64,000 nucleotides of DNA from Tolypocladium sp. Sup5 PDA-1 (lineage: Eukaryota > Ascomycota > Sordariomycetes > Hypocreales > Ophiocordycipitaceae): assembly GCA_000750105.3 (NCBI GenBank), contig JPHH03000018.1, positions 310,001-374,000 on the forward strand, in the 5' to 3' direction. The notes beneath the pieces were generated by a model. It did not search any database. It was not told the DNA's origin and saw nothing but the letters and a program-made list of their open reading frames with translations. The position numbers were made by a program, and so were the translations under genes. This document shows positions 32,205 to 44,666 of this stretch, piece after piece. Position 1 is the stretch's first letter. Each line of letters begins with the position of its first letter.

Positions 32205-35200
32205 TGCCCTTGCATTAGAGGACCATAGGCCCCTTTGTATTTCGACATAACGGTTCAAAAAGCCGTCCAATAACCTTGCATGTCTACTTGTAGACGTATG
32301 GTTGTTAGGCAAGCCTAGGAGAGTAGGCGTTACAGTAGCCTCAAACCTGAAGCTAAAGTCACAATGTCTCTTGAACATGAATGCTCACGGTACTAAACCC
32401 CTACAGTCAGCATCAACGTGTCTAGCCATAGCAATCTTCCGACGCCGTGTCTTAGCAGGAAGCGGACGTTTGACAACCGACTTATGTCCATTTCTTGCCG
32501 CCCAATACAGTTATATTTAGCTCTGTCTATCCTATATGGATCCGCCCCAGGATGCGAAAGCAGCTAAATCACGACCAGTTCAAGCCCCAAGTCTGCTACT
32601 TCGTAAGAGCCGTTGGCTTTGTAATTCAATGGTAACATATATCTATTTGTCCACCTCCCAGAATATTCGATCGTCATACGCGTGAAATACGGGTTTGACT
32701 GCGTTGCGGACGAGGCAGCCTCTCATACACGGAACCGACACCAAGGTCTCTCCGTTATGCAGCGATACGCTGTGATACGGTGCATCAATAGCTTACCTAA
32801 TTTAATTCGAAAACGAGGGGCTTGTGGAGACTAAAGTTTCCGCCTTCGACTACAAAACCGATGCATTACCTTTGCGGCGCCTAAAACAGACGGGCAGAGA
32901 TGCAGAAAATGCCCGTACATTTCCCGTCATATTGAGAAGGTCCAGGCTCATTGTCGTCAGCAGCACGGCTAGCACAACCCCAGGGCCTGACGAAGACCGG
33001 TCGGCTCCAGTCTACGTCTTGGAGATCCAGATTCAGTAAGTGCTTCTCACGAGGAATGGAAAGATGCCATGCATTGCGAGCGCTCTAGATCACATGACAG
33101 ATCGGTACGAAGACACTATCTGAGGGACCAGCCCCTCTCCTTTGTGCTGGATGCTCAGCTCCAAAGTCGGCTGGCCAGGCAAGAAACCGTTTACCCTCGT
33201 GGCTAAATCTAACAGCCAACCCGAGTGCAAAGCAGTCCCCTGCACAGAGCCTTCATCTCTCAGCAGGTACAGACTCTGAAGATAATTAGAGCGCTATAGA
33301 GGCGAGTGTTTGACTTAGGGTCAGAGTAAAGTGACTCCAATTACTCCATGCTCTATACAGTACCGCATCCTCGATCCTTGTCTACTGCAACATTCTTCAT
33401 CTAAGCTAGATACGTTCTAACAATAAAGTCGCCGCCTTCAACGACGATACGTATAATCAGCTACTTTAGTTAGTAAGTATCACGTGACTGCGTGTCCACT
33501 TTGCCAGTGAATAGAAGGCCATGGAAGCGGGAGGGGAAAGGTGAGGAGGGTTAAATAGGTCCCAGTACTGGACAATTGCAGCAGCGCTAGCTCGAGCGGC
33601 AGCAGGCTGGGCAGGCGTGCCACTGCGCTCAGCAGGCTAGAATCGAGTCTTTTACGCCTTTTTTGCATTCACAATTCCATCGCCATCCCACTATAAATAG
33701 CCCGAAGTTCAACGCAGCTGTCTTTAATAACGAAAATCTCGACTATAGTTCTCCTACGATTGCGAATACACTTTCGAGGACCCGGTTTAGCGGCCGTAGT
33801 CCGACGCCAGCGGGTCCGAGTTAGTCCAGGAACGAGGACGAACGGATGCTTTCATTTCTCTAGTCAAGTGGCGAGAATTCCGATATTCATTTTAATAAAC
33901 ACGATCCTACGCACATCCGTTACACTATATAATAGAAGCTATTGTTGAGGAAGAAAAATAGATTATCCTCGCTCACGCATCAAACAGAGAAACACATCGT
34001 GCTCCCGCCGAGCTACCATCGCAGCCAATCTTGCCTCCGTCTGGGCCCTTCAGATCTCCCACTCTGCTACTGTCATCTGTGATATGCCCGCGGACGCAGT
34101 GATGGCACCAGGAGTTGAATCACCGCGAGCGGCGTCCTGTGCAGTGGAAGCGCCCTCATAGCCCACCACTCGGATGAGGTGCGAGGCTGGGCCTCTCGGA
34201 GATGTCGCGCCCTTATTACGAGACGCGAGACGCGGATAGTATTGTAAATAGACTGCACGTGGACGAAACGGTTAGAGTACGCCGCCACTTATCGCGTTAT
34301 GCAAAGTTTACGTCCAGCGATCAACATGCAGAGGACGGACCTTCAACATAGAAGGTGTAGGGTATCACTGGGGCTGCGCTTCGATTCACTTGATGCGATA
34401 AAGCCGCAGGTTAATAAGCAATTCCATGGAACTAGCGGGCGGCGCCGATATAGCGGCCTGCAAGAGAATCAGGTAAGTTCAACTCATCTAGGCGTCGAGC
34501 CATGACGGCATTTCATTGAAAGTTTGTCGTCGGTGTCTGGCCGATGGTCTGGTTAGATTTCGTAAGCAGACTCGCGTCTCGGCTATCTTGCCGACAATTC
34601 TCGACTTTGATCGCGCAAAAAATGCTCATTTCAGCAGAAAGGGTCAAATAAAAAGTCTAGCTGGATTAATTATAAGATTCTGAGTTGATTGACACTATTC
34701 GCATTGTTGCAACGGCCGTGGCTCGTGGTGGGCACTACGAAGACTGCGATTGTGATGGATGTCGAATTTCACTAAGTAAAACGCGGCCTCAAGCCAACCC
34801 CCGCACCAAATTCAGCTCTGATAGCTTGCCTACCGCCGTCATGCCTACGTGCTCGCCTTGAAATGACCCGACTGCGAATGCAAACTGCTGGCCAAATACG
34901 GGAATCAATTGCACGGTCGCGTCGGCCCGTCTCGCTGGCTTACGGGCGGCAACCCTATTGGTCGCCATGTTCCACCTGGACCAAACCCCGGCACCCCAAC
35001 GAACATTTTATTCGCGACGTTTAATTGATAATTGCGGGCTCAACGCGACAATCGTGCGCCTGCAAAATGCTTTTATTTTAATCGCCTAATTGCGGCCTCT
35101 CTCTCTATTCTTTTTGCGACGCCCCGCATACCGTATAGGTGAATTTCAACGACACGCTGAAGTTCTTTGGAAACCACCCCCTGTCTTCAAGAGCGGATCC

Positions 35201-35255
35201 TGCGTTTTATATGGCATTTTCTATGTCATTTACTACAAACATGCACGACTGGCTA
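32205..35255. other. Gene-poor, RIP-like 3 kb
   Basis: No supported gene. 33690-33960 contains CTATAAATAGCCC followed by TTAATAACGAAAATCTCGAC and GGACCCGG, which could be a further LTR promoter region; ends not defined. Frames at 32824-33039 and 34299-34505 have no domain. Confidence 0.4.
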
Positions 35256-35303
35256 TAGTAGTAGTAGTAGTAGTAGTAGTATAAGTAATAGTAGTAGTAG
35301 TAG
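35256..35303 (+). repeat. (TAG)n microsatellite
   Basis: About 15 TAG units with one interruption (TATAAGTAA) in the middle. Confidence 0.9.
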
Positions 35304-35395
35304 CACGACCCTGGTTCTTTCCCCTGTGAACTATGCCTATGGCTCCCTATAGTAGCCGGCAAGCCGCGATATGGTGGTCCATGCAATAAGCCTCT

Positions 35396-38300
35396 TTAAT
35401 GCTCTATCTCTGTCGCCCGAGACACGCCGTCAGCCAGCGTGTGGTGCTGTCCTCCGATCCGGCTACCGCACTCGGGGCAACGAGCCTCCTCCATTAGCAT
35501 CCCGCATTCGCCGATCGCAAACTATCTTTGTATCAATAATGCCATTACTGAAACTGGAAAGATAGGGTGAATAATCCAGACTTACTAGGTGTCCGTTCTC
35601 GCAGTTATACCAGTGCCCTGAATGTGCGTTAAGGCCCCGCGGCCCGCTGACCATGGCTAGTTTAACGGCGGCGATCTTATCGGGCGTGACTATCTCGTAG
35701 CGCGGGCCGCAGAAGAAGCCCATCATCTCCTTAGCAATGGCTCGCAGGTCTTCCACGTTCTTAAGCGGGGCGCACATCGCGATCCCCTCCTCGAGAAGCG
35801 CCTTCGCCGTGTCCCGGTAGTGCACAGCTTTCTTATCCTGCGGGTGAAGGAAGTCGCTACCCGCCAGGCTCGCGATCCGCGCGTGACAGAGACTCGCCTG
35901 CAAAACGAGCCGCGGCAGGCTATGGTCGCGCGCTTCAGTGACAAAGGTCTCACACTGCTCCAGGAATGAGGGGGCGAGCGGCCCGGGCATCCCGTGGGGC
36001 ATATTCGATATTACATCCACCACCCTTCGGGTGGCTTTTCTGCTCATGCGAAACTTATCCTATAGCAGAATGCACTGCGCCTTGAGCCGGACGAGCCACG
36101 CGCCGAGGGGCACCTGCTTGTCGAAGACGGTGGTATGTCCCGGGCGGCGTTCGGATTCGTCCGGCGACATGATCAGGCGGCTTATCCCTAGCTCTAACGG
36201 GGCCATCTAATTCCGGCGCGTGACGATGGCGTCGAATAGCTTCTGAGCGGGCTAGTTTGCGTCGTCCACCTGCTTTTTTAGCTCGCGGGCCTCCTGGTCT
36301 AGGCGTATAATATCCTTGTACCGCGTGCGTAGCACATTCCCGAACCAATCGCCGAGCGCGTCAACCTTGCCAAGTCCGACTACTATTACCCCGAGGGCCT
36401 CTTCAATCGCACACAGGCGCAACTCGAGCGCGGCAATCTTAGTTCGGCCTCTAACTAAGAAGCGTCGCGACGTCTCGTCCATAACCGCGCGGTTGACGAC
36501 CCGGTTATAGCGCCGTGTTGCGAACTGCCGCACCGGGCACTTGCAGTCTAGGCACGCGGGCACCGCTGCCGCCATGGGGCCGCCGCCGAATATCGTCTCC
36601 AGCAATCGAGTAAAGCGCCCTGCAGCGTCCGTAGCGTACACGTCGCTCATGCCCGCGGCCCCATCGAGCGACTCGGCCGTGAATGCATAGCCGCAACTAA
36701 GGACCAGGATGGGTATGTCGTCTAGGTTTATCTCAGCGAGTGTCTTCAACTCGAGAAGATCCACCCGCATGTTGCGCTTGTTGTCATCAGCACACTCGGA
36801 GCAGTAACCCTCGGGACACTCTTCGCCGCACAGACCGGGGCATCGGTGGCCACACGTAAGATTTCGGCCGCAGCGCTGGTCGCAGGGTAGGCGCTCGCAA
36901 GGGGCTGCGCACGGCATCGGGCACGACCCCTGGTGCACACATGACCATGTGCACCGCTCAATGCAGGGAGCGCACGGCTCGCTACAACACAGAGAGCAGG
37001 CGGAATGGGGGCATCTCACCTAAAACATGGCAGACTGGTCAGCAACGAGCACGTATCGAAAAGGGTTAGTATAGGGAAAATCTTGCCTGACAGGGCTGCT
37101 GGCAGCTGCCGCATTCCTGACCTTCATGACACACTTTCGGACAGTGGTGATTACAGGTTCTGTACGGACGTTGGCACGGCTTTTGGCAGTCCTGATGCGC
37201 AAAGGTGACGGAGCCGTCGTCAGTCTCAGAACGACACGAACCGCAGGTTCTAAGACAAGTGTGTCCGCACTCAAGTAGGCCTCCGCAGCGCACAGGACAG
37301 TGAAAAGATGCGGAGGCAACGTCCTTATGGCATTCGACCATGACCTTATGCCAACAACCGGGGATCATCTTGCCTACCTGCACTCTATAGACGACACTCT
37401 GCAGGTTCTGCGTCTGGTGGCACGCTACGCCGTCATAGACGTGGCTACACGAGAGCATTACGCCGTCTAGTCTCACTAGACACCTCCCGTAGTCCTCGCC
37501 GCATAGCTTCGAGCATGCGTGAGCGCACGGCTTGCGGATACGGGGGCATGGCTTGGGGCATAAGAAGGCGTCGTGGAGCGCGGGAGCATGGTACTTGGCC
37601 TGGCACCGGTGGCCGCAGAGTTTAAGTCGGCGGTTACACTGGCGCGCGTAGCCGCCCTCGGGGCTGTATCTGACGAAGTCGTCTGGCGTCGCGCAGGCCA
37701 TGGGCGGCGAGTCCGGGTGGCGCGGACACGCAAGGCGAAGCGCCTTGTCGACGGCGCCCGCCTTAGCTAGCTGCGCGTGGATGCGCGCCTATACCGGCAC
37801 GTTCAGATACGTGGCTGCATGGCCGAGGAGGAACAGGCCGTGTTGGGCGCGGCTGATCAGCACCTTGATGCGGTTCTCGGTGCGCAGGAAGCCAACGCGG
37901 CGCTGGGGGTTGGCACGCACTAGCGATACCACCACTACCTTGGCCTCCTCGCCCTGAAAGTTGTCCACGGTGGCGAGGCGCAGCGACTCAGCGAGTGTCT
38001 TTTTCTATAGGGGTTTGCTGTGACTTTCTCGAGCCTTGGTTTTGTCTATATCCTCGTTTTCAGGGGTTTCGCTATCTATCTCGCCGCCCTCGAAGCCGTC
38101 GGCGGCCAGAGCGTCTTCGTCACGCTCGCTTAGGAATAGTTCAAAGTCGTGCCCTAACTCCGTGCGTAGCTTTTGCAGCTAGCCCGTATACGGCGTTAAG
38201 ACGGCGATATCGTCGGCTCGATACGTTCCCTATAGTACGAGGTGCCGCACCAATGCCCTGGTTATGGCGACCTCCTACTCGTTACTATGCGACTTAGTGT

Positions 38301-40518
38301 TATGGTCCTCTTTATTGGCGCCGTCCTCTAGATGCTCGTGGTCTAGCTAGAAGACGTTGTCGCTTATGCCCACGATACTGGGATAATCTTTGATAGTGTG
38401 GTGATCCTCGAGCCGCGGGTAGATATCTCGGATTAGCGCCGAGATCTAGGGCCGCATCCGCCTCTAGACGTTTAACTGCGCGACGGGTGCCGGCGCCATA
38501 CCCGGCTCACCCTCGGCACGCGGCTCGAACTAGCTGCGGTCGAGCTAGTACGCCTGACCGGTACTTGATTCGATGCTGAGCGTAAAGTTGGCAATCTGAG
38601 GGCGGAGCTGGCGGTGGTCGCCTATCTGGATAAGGTGCTCGACGCCCGGCAGCAGGGCCGCCGCGGCCATGTGCGGCTCTATCACTTTACCGGCCTCCTC
38701 GTAGACCACAACCTTGCACCGAACCCTCTGCAGTATCGCCGTGTGCCGCGCTAGCCCCGTCGTCGTCACCCCAATCACGTCAGCCGCCAGTAGCACACGC
38801 CGGTGCACTTCGTCGTGCACGTCGTCGATGGCCTGCTGCCGATCCTTAGCGCGAGATGAGGCGTGGAAGAGACGTCCAGCCTGCGCCCGGCGCATCGAAG
38901 ATATCCAGGTGGTTGCGAGGCCCCGGCGCTGGAAGGGTAGCAGAGAGTGGACGTCTCTCTTGGCTTGGGTGGTAAGGGTCTCGAGGTCGAGGTCTGGCTC
39001 ATCGACACCAGCGTTTCCGCCGTCGCTATAGCGAGGGACGTGTCCGAGCCAGAGATTAAAGGGGCTTTTACCCAATTGTTCGAAACCATCCTCGTCGACG
39101 CGCGAGAACTGCCTGTGTATTTCCGGATGCTCTTGACGCAAGAAATGGTCGAGCACCGCCCACGACGGCCTGGCGCCCCGCGCTCGGTGCAACGGTGCGA
39201 GGCTGCGGCCTGCGCTTTCTATGCATTCCTCGAGCCCGGCGTACGCCTTGCCAACCTACTGGCCCTCGACGCGCGTTTTGGTTTACTCCCGGCCTACTAC
39301 GCGTAGGTTTAGGCCGTCAAGCTCGGGCATCCGGCTCTGCCTACCGATGCGGATGACCTTGTCGACCCTAATAACGAGTAGGTGTTTAAGGAACTGATCT
39401 AGTGCGTGGTTCGCGTAGCAGCTGAAGCGAGTAGTTAGTGGTCGTTATATTGTAGCGAACGGAGAAATCGATAGCAGGAGTAGGTGAGGAATCTGGAGAA
39501 ATTGCTTATATAACTAGAATGGGACCTAGGTTTTGATTGCGTTTGTGCGCGAGGAGGATCCGCAGTAACTTGACGCCGAGGAACGACTTCCCTGTTCCTG
39601 GCGGCCCCTGAATCAGCGCATACTCGCGCGTGAGCGCGGCCACCAAACCCTCGCATTAGCCTCGGTCAAGTCCCGTGTGCTCTTCGATGAGACCTAGGTC
39701 GGCGAGTTAAGGTGCTAGCGGATTGATAGATAGACCTGCCCTATTCTCGGCAATAGAGTCTAGGCGGAAAACAAAGCCTGGGCGACGTGCATACTCCGGT
39801 GGAGGCATGCCCGTGGAGGCAGGCGTCGGGTCATCCGTGTTGTTGGCGGTAGCAATATCGGGCGGCACGATCTACCGACAAAAGGCCAGCTCGCCACGGC
39901 GGAGCATTTTCTGCAGATTCTCTATGATAGAGGTAAACGTTGCCGGGATTAGGCCCGGCAAGTCGACAAGCACGCCGTGAACCCCATCGCCGTGCAAGCG
40001 GACAAGCGCCTGAAGATCGTGCTCGGTCCGTGTCGCGAGTCTCGCTGCAATGCTCGGCATGTAGTGGCCCTGCGGCACTAGATGACTTCTCTTCTGACCC
40101 TTGACTAGCTCGGCGTTCTTCTCCGTGACCACTAGGAACAGAACCTCTTTCGACCCGCCATCCCGGTCCGCGGCGACGAAGCACACCAAAGCGCCCTCCG
40201 CGAACCGTGGCGAGTCGCGCCACCACCGGGCCTGATCACGGCGCGATAGCTCCCTTTTTTTCTTCTTTCCTATAATATAGGCAGGCGGCGCGAACGCAAC
40301 CAGGGTCTCGATCCCGCGGCGGCGGTCAACTAGGAGGTGCGAAACTTACGCTTGGGCGTATGCGTACGCCCGCGTCTGCGTGTCACGTAGGAGTTTCGAT
40401 ATATGCACGCCTTCCGCTAGGTCACTTAGCATTCTACAAAGATCGTCTTTAAGCGGCCCGAAGAGGTCTTGACGGAGCAGACGAATAGCTATGTCGAGGT
40501 AGCGGTTTTGGTTGCTAG
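35396..40518 (-). pseudogene. NF-X1-type zinc-finger helicase (ZNFX1-like), RIP-damaged
   Basis: A large minus-strand gene for an SF1 helicase with NF-X1 fingers. In order: NRYLDIAIRLLRQDLFGPLK near 40500; Walker A GPPGTGKS (39584-39607); after an intron CYANHALDQFLKHLL; VIGVTTTGLARHTAILQ; the Walker B-like VVYEEAGKVIEPHM; LIQIGDHRQLRPQIANF (38545-39192); the last helicase motifs VDNFQGEEAKVVVVSLVRAN; about seven Cys-rich NF-X1 fingers (36750-37701); and a C-terminus GHWYNCENGHL plus, after a 64-nt intron (35585-35522), the Cys pair in ARCPECGSRIGG. About 20 stops interrupt the frame, all TAA or TAG where Gln fits. The N-terminus is lost at the Copia insertion at 40518. Related animal proteins act in RNA surveillance; here it is not functional. 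Confidence 0.82.
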
Positions 40519-40797
40519 TATCGCTATGAGCGTGACCCGAATCCCGTTAAATGCGTGATCAATTGATATGACTTCTATGACTCTTTTAGCTGCTCAAAAG
40601 GGCAGGAAAAAGGATTCCTCTTATCCTTGCAGCTACAGCTTGTAACCCCTATCCATGAGTCATCAATGTAACATTGCTGCCAAAGGAGGTTTCCGAGTCG
40701 GCCGGATCTTCCGGGTCGGCCGGTCCGGCCGGGTCTCCCGGGTCGGCCAGTCCGGCCGGGTCTCCCGGGCCTGCCTCGTCAACCGGTCTATCCGACA
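40519..40797 (-). repeat. 3' LTR of the Copia element
   Basis: On the minus strand it starts TGTCGGATAGACCGGTTGAC, directly after a purine tract, and ends CATAGCGATA. It is homologous to the solo LTR at 6652-7030. The terminal ...TA instead of ...CA fits a CpA-to-TpA change. Bases 40690-40780 hold a GC-rich tandem motif (CCGGCCGGGTCTCCCGGGT). Confidence 0.85.
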
Positions 40798-40829
40798 CAC
40801 CCCCTTAGCTAGGTCCTCTTTTCCAGGTC

Positions 40830-43800
40830 CTAGCTACAACTGACTTTCTCTGTTGACGAGCTCTTAGGGCCGCCGAGGCTGTTTCTCATCGGTTTTCCAG
40901 TAAACCGGCCGCCTCTTGCCCCTAGCTTCAACTCGAGGTCTCGTCTGTTGCCTTGTTCAGGGCGCCGTTGAGCAAGCTTTTCCAATAGCTTCTCGCGGGC
41001 TTCTTCCATCAGGGCCTCTGAGGCTATACGGCCACGGATATCTTCCATCCGTAGCTGCCTGACGAATTCAGTGTGCCGGACCTTCGGTAGTGACTTAGTC
41101 ATCCCGTCTGCAACCATCTTACTAGTCTCTATCCAACGGACCGTTATACGGCCGCCTTGGACCTCTTGCCGTAGCCAGTGTTGATGAATATCAACGTGCC
41201 GTAGTTGTGTAGTTAGTCTAGCTGCCTCTTCAGTTACCAGCCTAATAGTCTGCTTGTTATCGCATTCTAGCTAGAAAGGGTCATCTAGTCTGACTCGTAG
41301 GGCCCGAAGCAGCCGGCCTGCAAATATCATCTCTTTGGCTGCCTCTGATACGGCTAATAGCTCGGCTTCCGTGCTAGACGTAGTGACTGTTGGTTGCTTG
41401 GTTGCCTTCCAAGCTATTGCCCCCCCGTATAGTCTCAATACGTAGCCTTGAGAGCTTTTCCGGTCTTCCGTATTGTCTGCAAACGAGGCATCGCTTGCAC
41501 AGAGGAAAGTCTCGATAACCTCTTTGCCTTGGCTGCCTTGGCTACCTAGGCGTAATGCAAAGCAACGGGTCGAATAGAGGTACTGAATTACCCTATTTGC
41601 TGCCTCGTGATGCCCTGTATCCGGGTTCAAGTTATGCCTTGCAAGCCGGGAGACCGCAAATGAGATATCCGGTCTCGTTGAGATAGCTGCAAAGAGGATT
41701 GATCCGACCTTCTGCTGGTATCTATCAATAGATTGCTTTGTGGCCTGGGTCTTCGATTTGAATAGCTCTTCCTGACTCATTGGCGTAGCTGGTGCCTTGG
41801 CTAGGTCGATACCGTATTTGTGAGCTATTTTATCGATATAGGCATCCTGGGTCAGCCAGATCGTCTTAGTGCCCCTATTCCGTAGGATATGAATTCCAAG
41901 GAACCACTTTGGCTCCCCTAGCCGGGTCATCGGATATCTCTCTTCTAGGCCTGCAATAGCTGCCTTTGCGATCTTTGAGTCGGCTTTTCGGTATGCCCAG
42001 ATAATATCATCCACAAAGAAGAAGACGATTACCGATCCCTTAGTCATTATACAGGGCTCTTGCGGGACCCCTTGGAAGCCTAGCTCTTGCAGGGTCTTCG
42101 TTAGGTCTCTTTGCCATAGCAAGGGAGATCGTCTTAATCCATAGAGGGCTTTTCGTAGCCGTAGGACCGTGGCGTATTTCTCGTATCCCGGTGGCATTCT
42201 CATATAAACAACCTCATCTAGGTCGCAATTGACGAATGCGTTCACAGCGTCTATCTATTCTAATTCGAGGTCGTGTTCTGCGGCCATTGCCATCAGGGCC
42301 CTAAAAGACATACTAGCTAGGGTAGTTGCCCTAGTCGGTAGGACCCCTTTTTCCTATTAGTTGCCACATACGACGAGCCGGGCTTTGCAACGCAGAAGAT
42401 AGCCGTGTTTATCAGTCTTATAAGTAAAGACCCACATATAGCCTAAGACTCTCTGTCCCTTTGACCTAGACCAAGGAACCTTGATGAAAGAGCCCATCTT
42501 ATCGTGTGAGGCAAGATGGTCTTGCTGGGCCTTGACGAATTCCTCTTTGAATGGGTGGTCTGTGAGATCCTTCCTAGTCTTAGGGACCGGCGGCAGGTCT
42601 CTCTTGTGGGCTCGAAATTTGATCCCTGCGTTGAAGGCGCCGTGGAAAGCCGATTCTACACGAATCGGATGAAATTCGTGAAAACGGTAGTCTGTTCGAA
42701 TAGGGGTCGGGCCGGGCCGGCCGGCCGGGTCTTCCGGGTCTGCCGGGTCTTCCGGGTCTGCCGGGTCTTGGCCTTTTCCCACCCCCTCAGGATCGCGGGC
42801 CCGATGACGTATTGGAAGACTGGCTGCAAAGACTGCCCCTAATCCCTCTTCAAAGTCGGGGTCTTCTTGTGGCGGCGTTAGAAGGTAATCCCTATCTTCT
42901 AGGCCCTCGCAGTCATCTTCGTCATCCGGGTCCGGACTATCCTGTCTTCCGGTATTGACGATTATCTCATCTAGGATAACCTCTTCGTCGGTCTCTTCGT
43001 CTTCTTGGTCTGATATCTCGTTGCTGGTCTCTTCTAAGACGGTCTCAACGGCCTGCTGGGCCTCTGGGATCTCAACCTCTTCCAGTAGCTCGTTAATAGA
43101 TTGCAAAAGCTCTGGCCGGGCTAGCTCGTTATCGAAGAAGCTAGCCTCGTTGAAAATAACATCCCTCGTTGAGATGACCTTGTCTTTGTGTGGAACCCAG
43201 ATACGGAAGATATTCGTAGACTGATATCCAACGAGATATCCTATGTGTGCCCTCGGCTCTAGCTTCTGACGGCGCCGTTGCTTAAGCTGAGCTTCCGAGG
43301 TCATTGCGTAGGCCTTGCAGCCGTAGGCTTTGAGGTGGCTAATCGTGGGTTAGTCTCCGAAGGCTAGTTTAGACGGGCTTTTCCAGTCGTTGCGTTCTAG
43401 CGGCGTCCGGTTCCGTAGATAACAGGCTACTTCCACGATATCCTTCCATAGGCTATGTAGAAGCCTAGCCCCTATTCTCATCGTACGGGCTTTTTCCATG
43501 ACCGCACCCCCTGACCTCTCGGCGCCTCCATTTTGGGCCTGGGTATTAGGGGCTGATTTTTTCGGCTCTATTCCTCGGAGCCTTAATTCCTTCCGGACCT
43601 GCTTGCTAAATAGCTCGCCGTCTGACCGAACTACCTTAGTTCTGAAGTCATATTGAGCCCCGATCCAGGTTAGGAAGTCTCGTAGGATACCCCTATTCTC
43701 TCTGCCTAGCCCGTGGCTCTTGAGAAAATAGGGGAAAACCAGGCCTAAAAATGCATCCGTGATAAACATCACTCTTGCATAGCCTTGGTAGTCTTCGGAT

Positions 43801-44552
43801 AGGTCGGTCCAGTCGATCCATATCTCTTCGAATGGCTTATCGGGCCGGGCCGGGCGGCGCCGGGATATCTGCCGGCGTATCTTGCCTTGCCCGCAGTGGT
43901 CACATTCAACGGTCTTTGGTCCTTGAACCCTTGCCCCTAGGCATCTCTTTCCTAGCTGCTCTAGGGTCTGTGGGCCTGGATGACCTAGCCGGCTGTGCCA
44001 TATCGTTCCGTCGGCTATTGCAGCCGGTCTCGGGTCCCGACTTGTTCGTCGTCTTCGTCGGGCTTGGAAGGCTGCTGCCGTCTTCAAGCTAGCTTGCTGG
44101 GTCTCTTTGTATTAAAGAACCCACTGCTTGAACCGGCGTTCAACGAGACATACCGTAGGACCGGACTTGTGGACTAGCCGGGTCGGGCTAGCTAGCGTAT
44201 CCCACCGGATTCCGTGGTCATCGTAGAGGCATTGAAAAGAGACGACGTTGACTGTAAAGGTCGGGCAAAACGCAGCCTGTTTGATCCGTAAAATCCCTAT
44301 TGATCCATCCGGCTTTCTGACTGGAAGGTCAACGCGGCCGTAGCCTTCGATCCGGACTTCCGAGTTTCCAGCTATTAGGAAGTCTGCCGTATCCGGCTTC
44401 CTAATAGATCGGAACTTCCGTAGGTCATTGAAGATGTGTAAGGTGGCCCCTGAATCAAGGATAGTTGAGGAATGTAAGGGATATCGATCGGCCTGCAAGC
44501 AGCTTCCTAGGCAGACTGGAAACGCAGCCCCTGACGGAAGTGCTTGACCCAC
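40830..44552 (-). pseudogene. Copia pol polyprotein with nonsense codons
   Basis: Domains in order: aspartic protease (DSGATLHIFND), integrase zinc region (WHSRLGHPG, then CDHCGQGK), integrase core with Asp in IDWTDLS, Asp in VRSDGE and Glu in GGAERSGG, reverse transcriptase with the YMDD-equivalent FFVDDII, and RNase H (DASFADN, TTSSTEAEL). The reading frame is kept throughout and broken only by stops: TAA 44109-44111, TAA 43347-43349, TAA/TAG 42354-42359, TAG 42255-42257 and TAG 41271-41273. Each stands where a Gln codon fits. The gag frame ends in TGA (44667-44669) ahead of pol. This element could not make a full pol protein. Confidence 0.88.
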
Positions 44553-44666
44553 GATTCGTCCCTTTTCTCTAGGGCCCGTGGGTAAAGGGGTCGGACCGGT
44601 CAGGCTGGCCGGGTCCGGGTCCGCTGGTCCGGCCGGGTCTCCCGGGTCTCCCGGTTCTGCTAGCCG

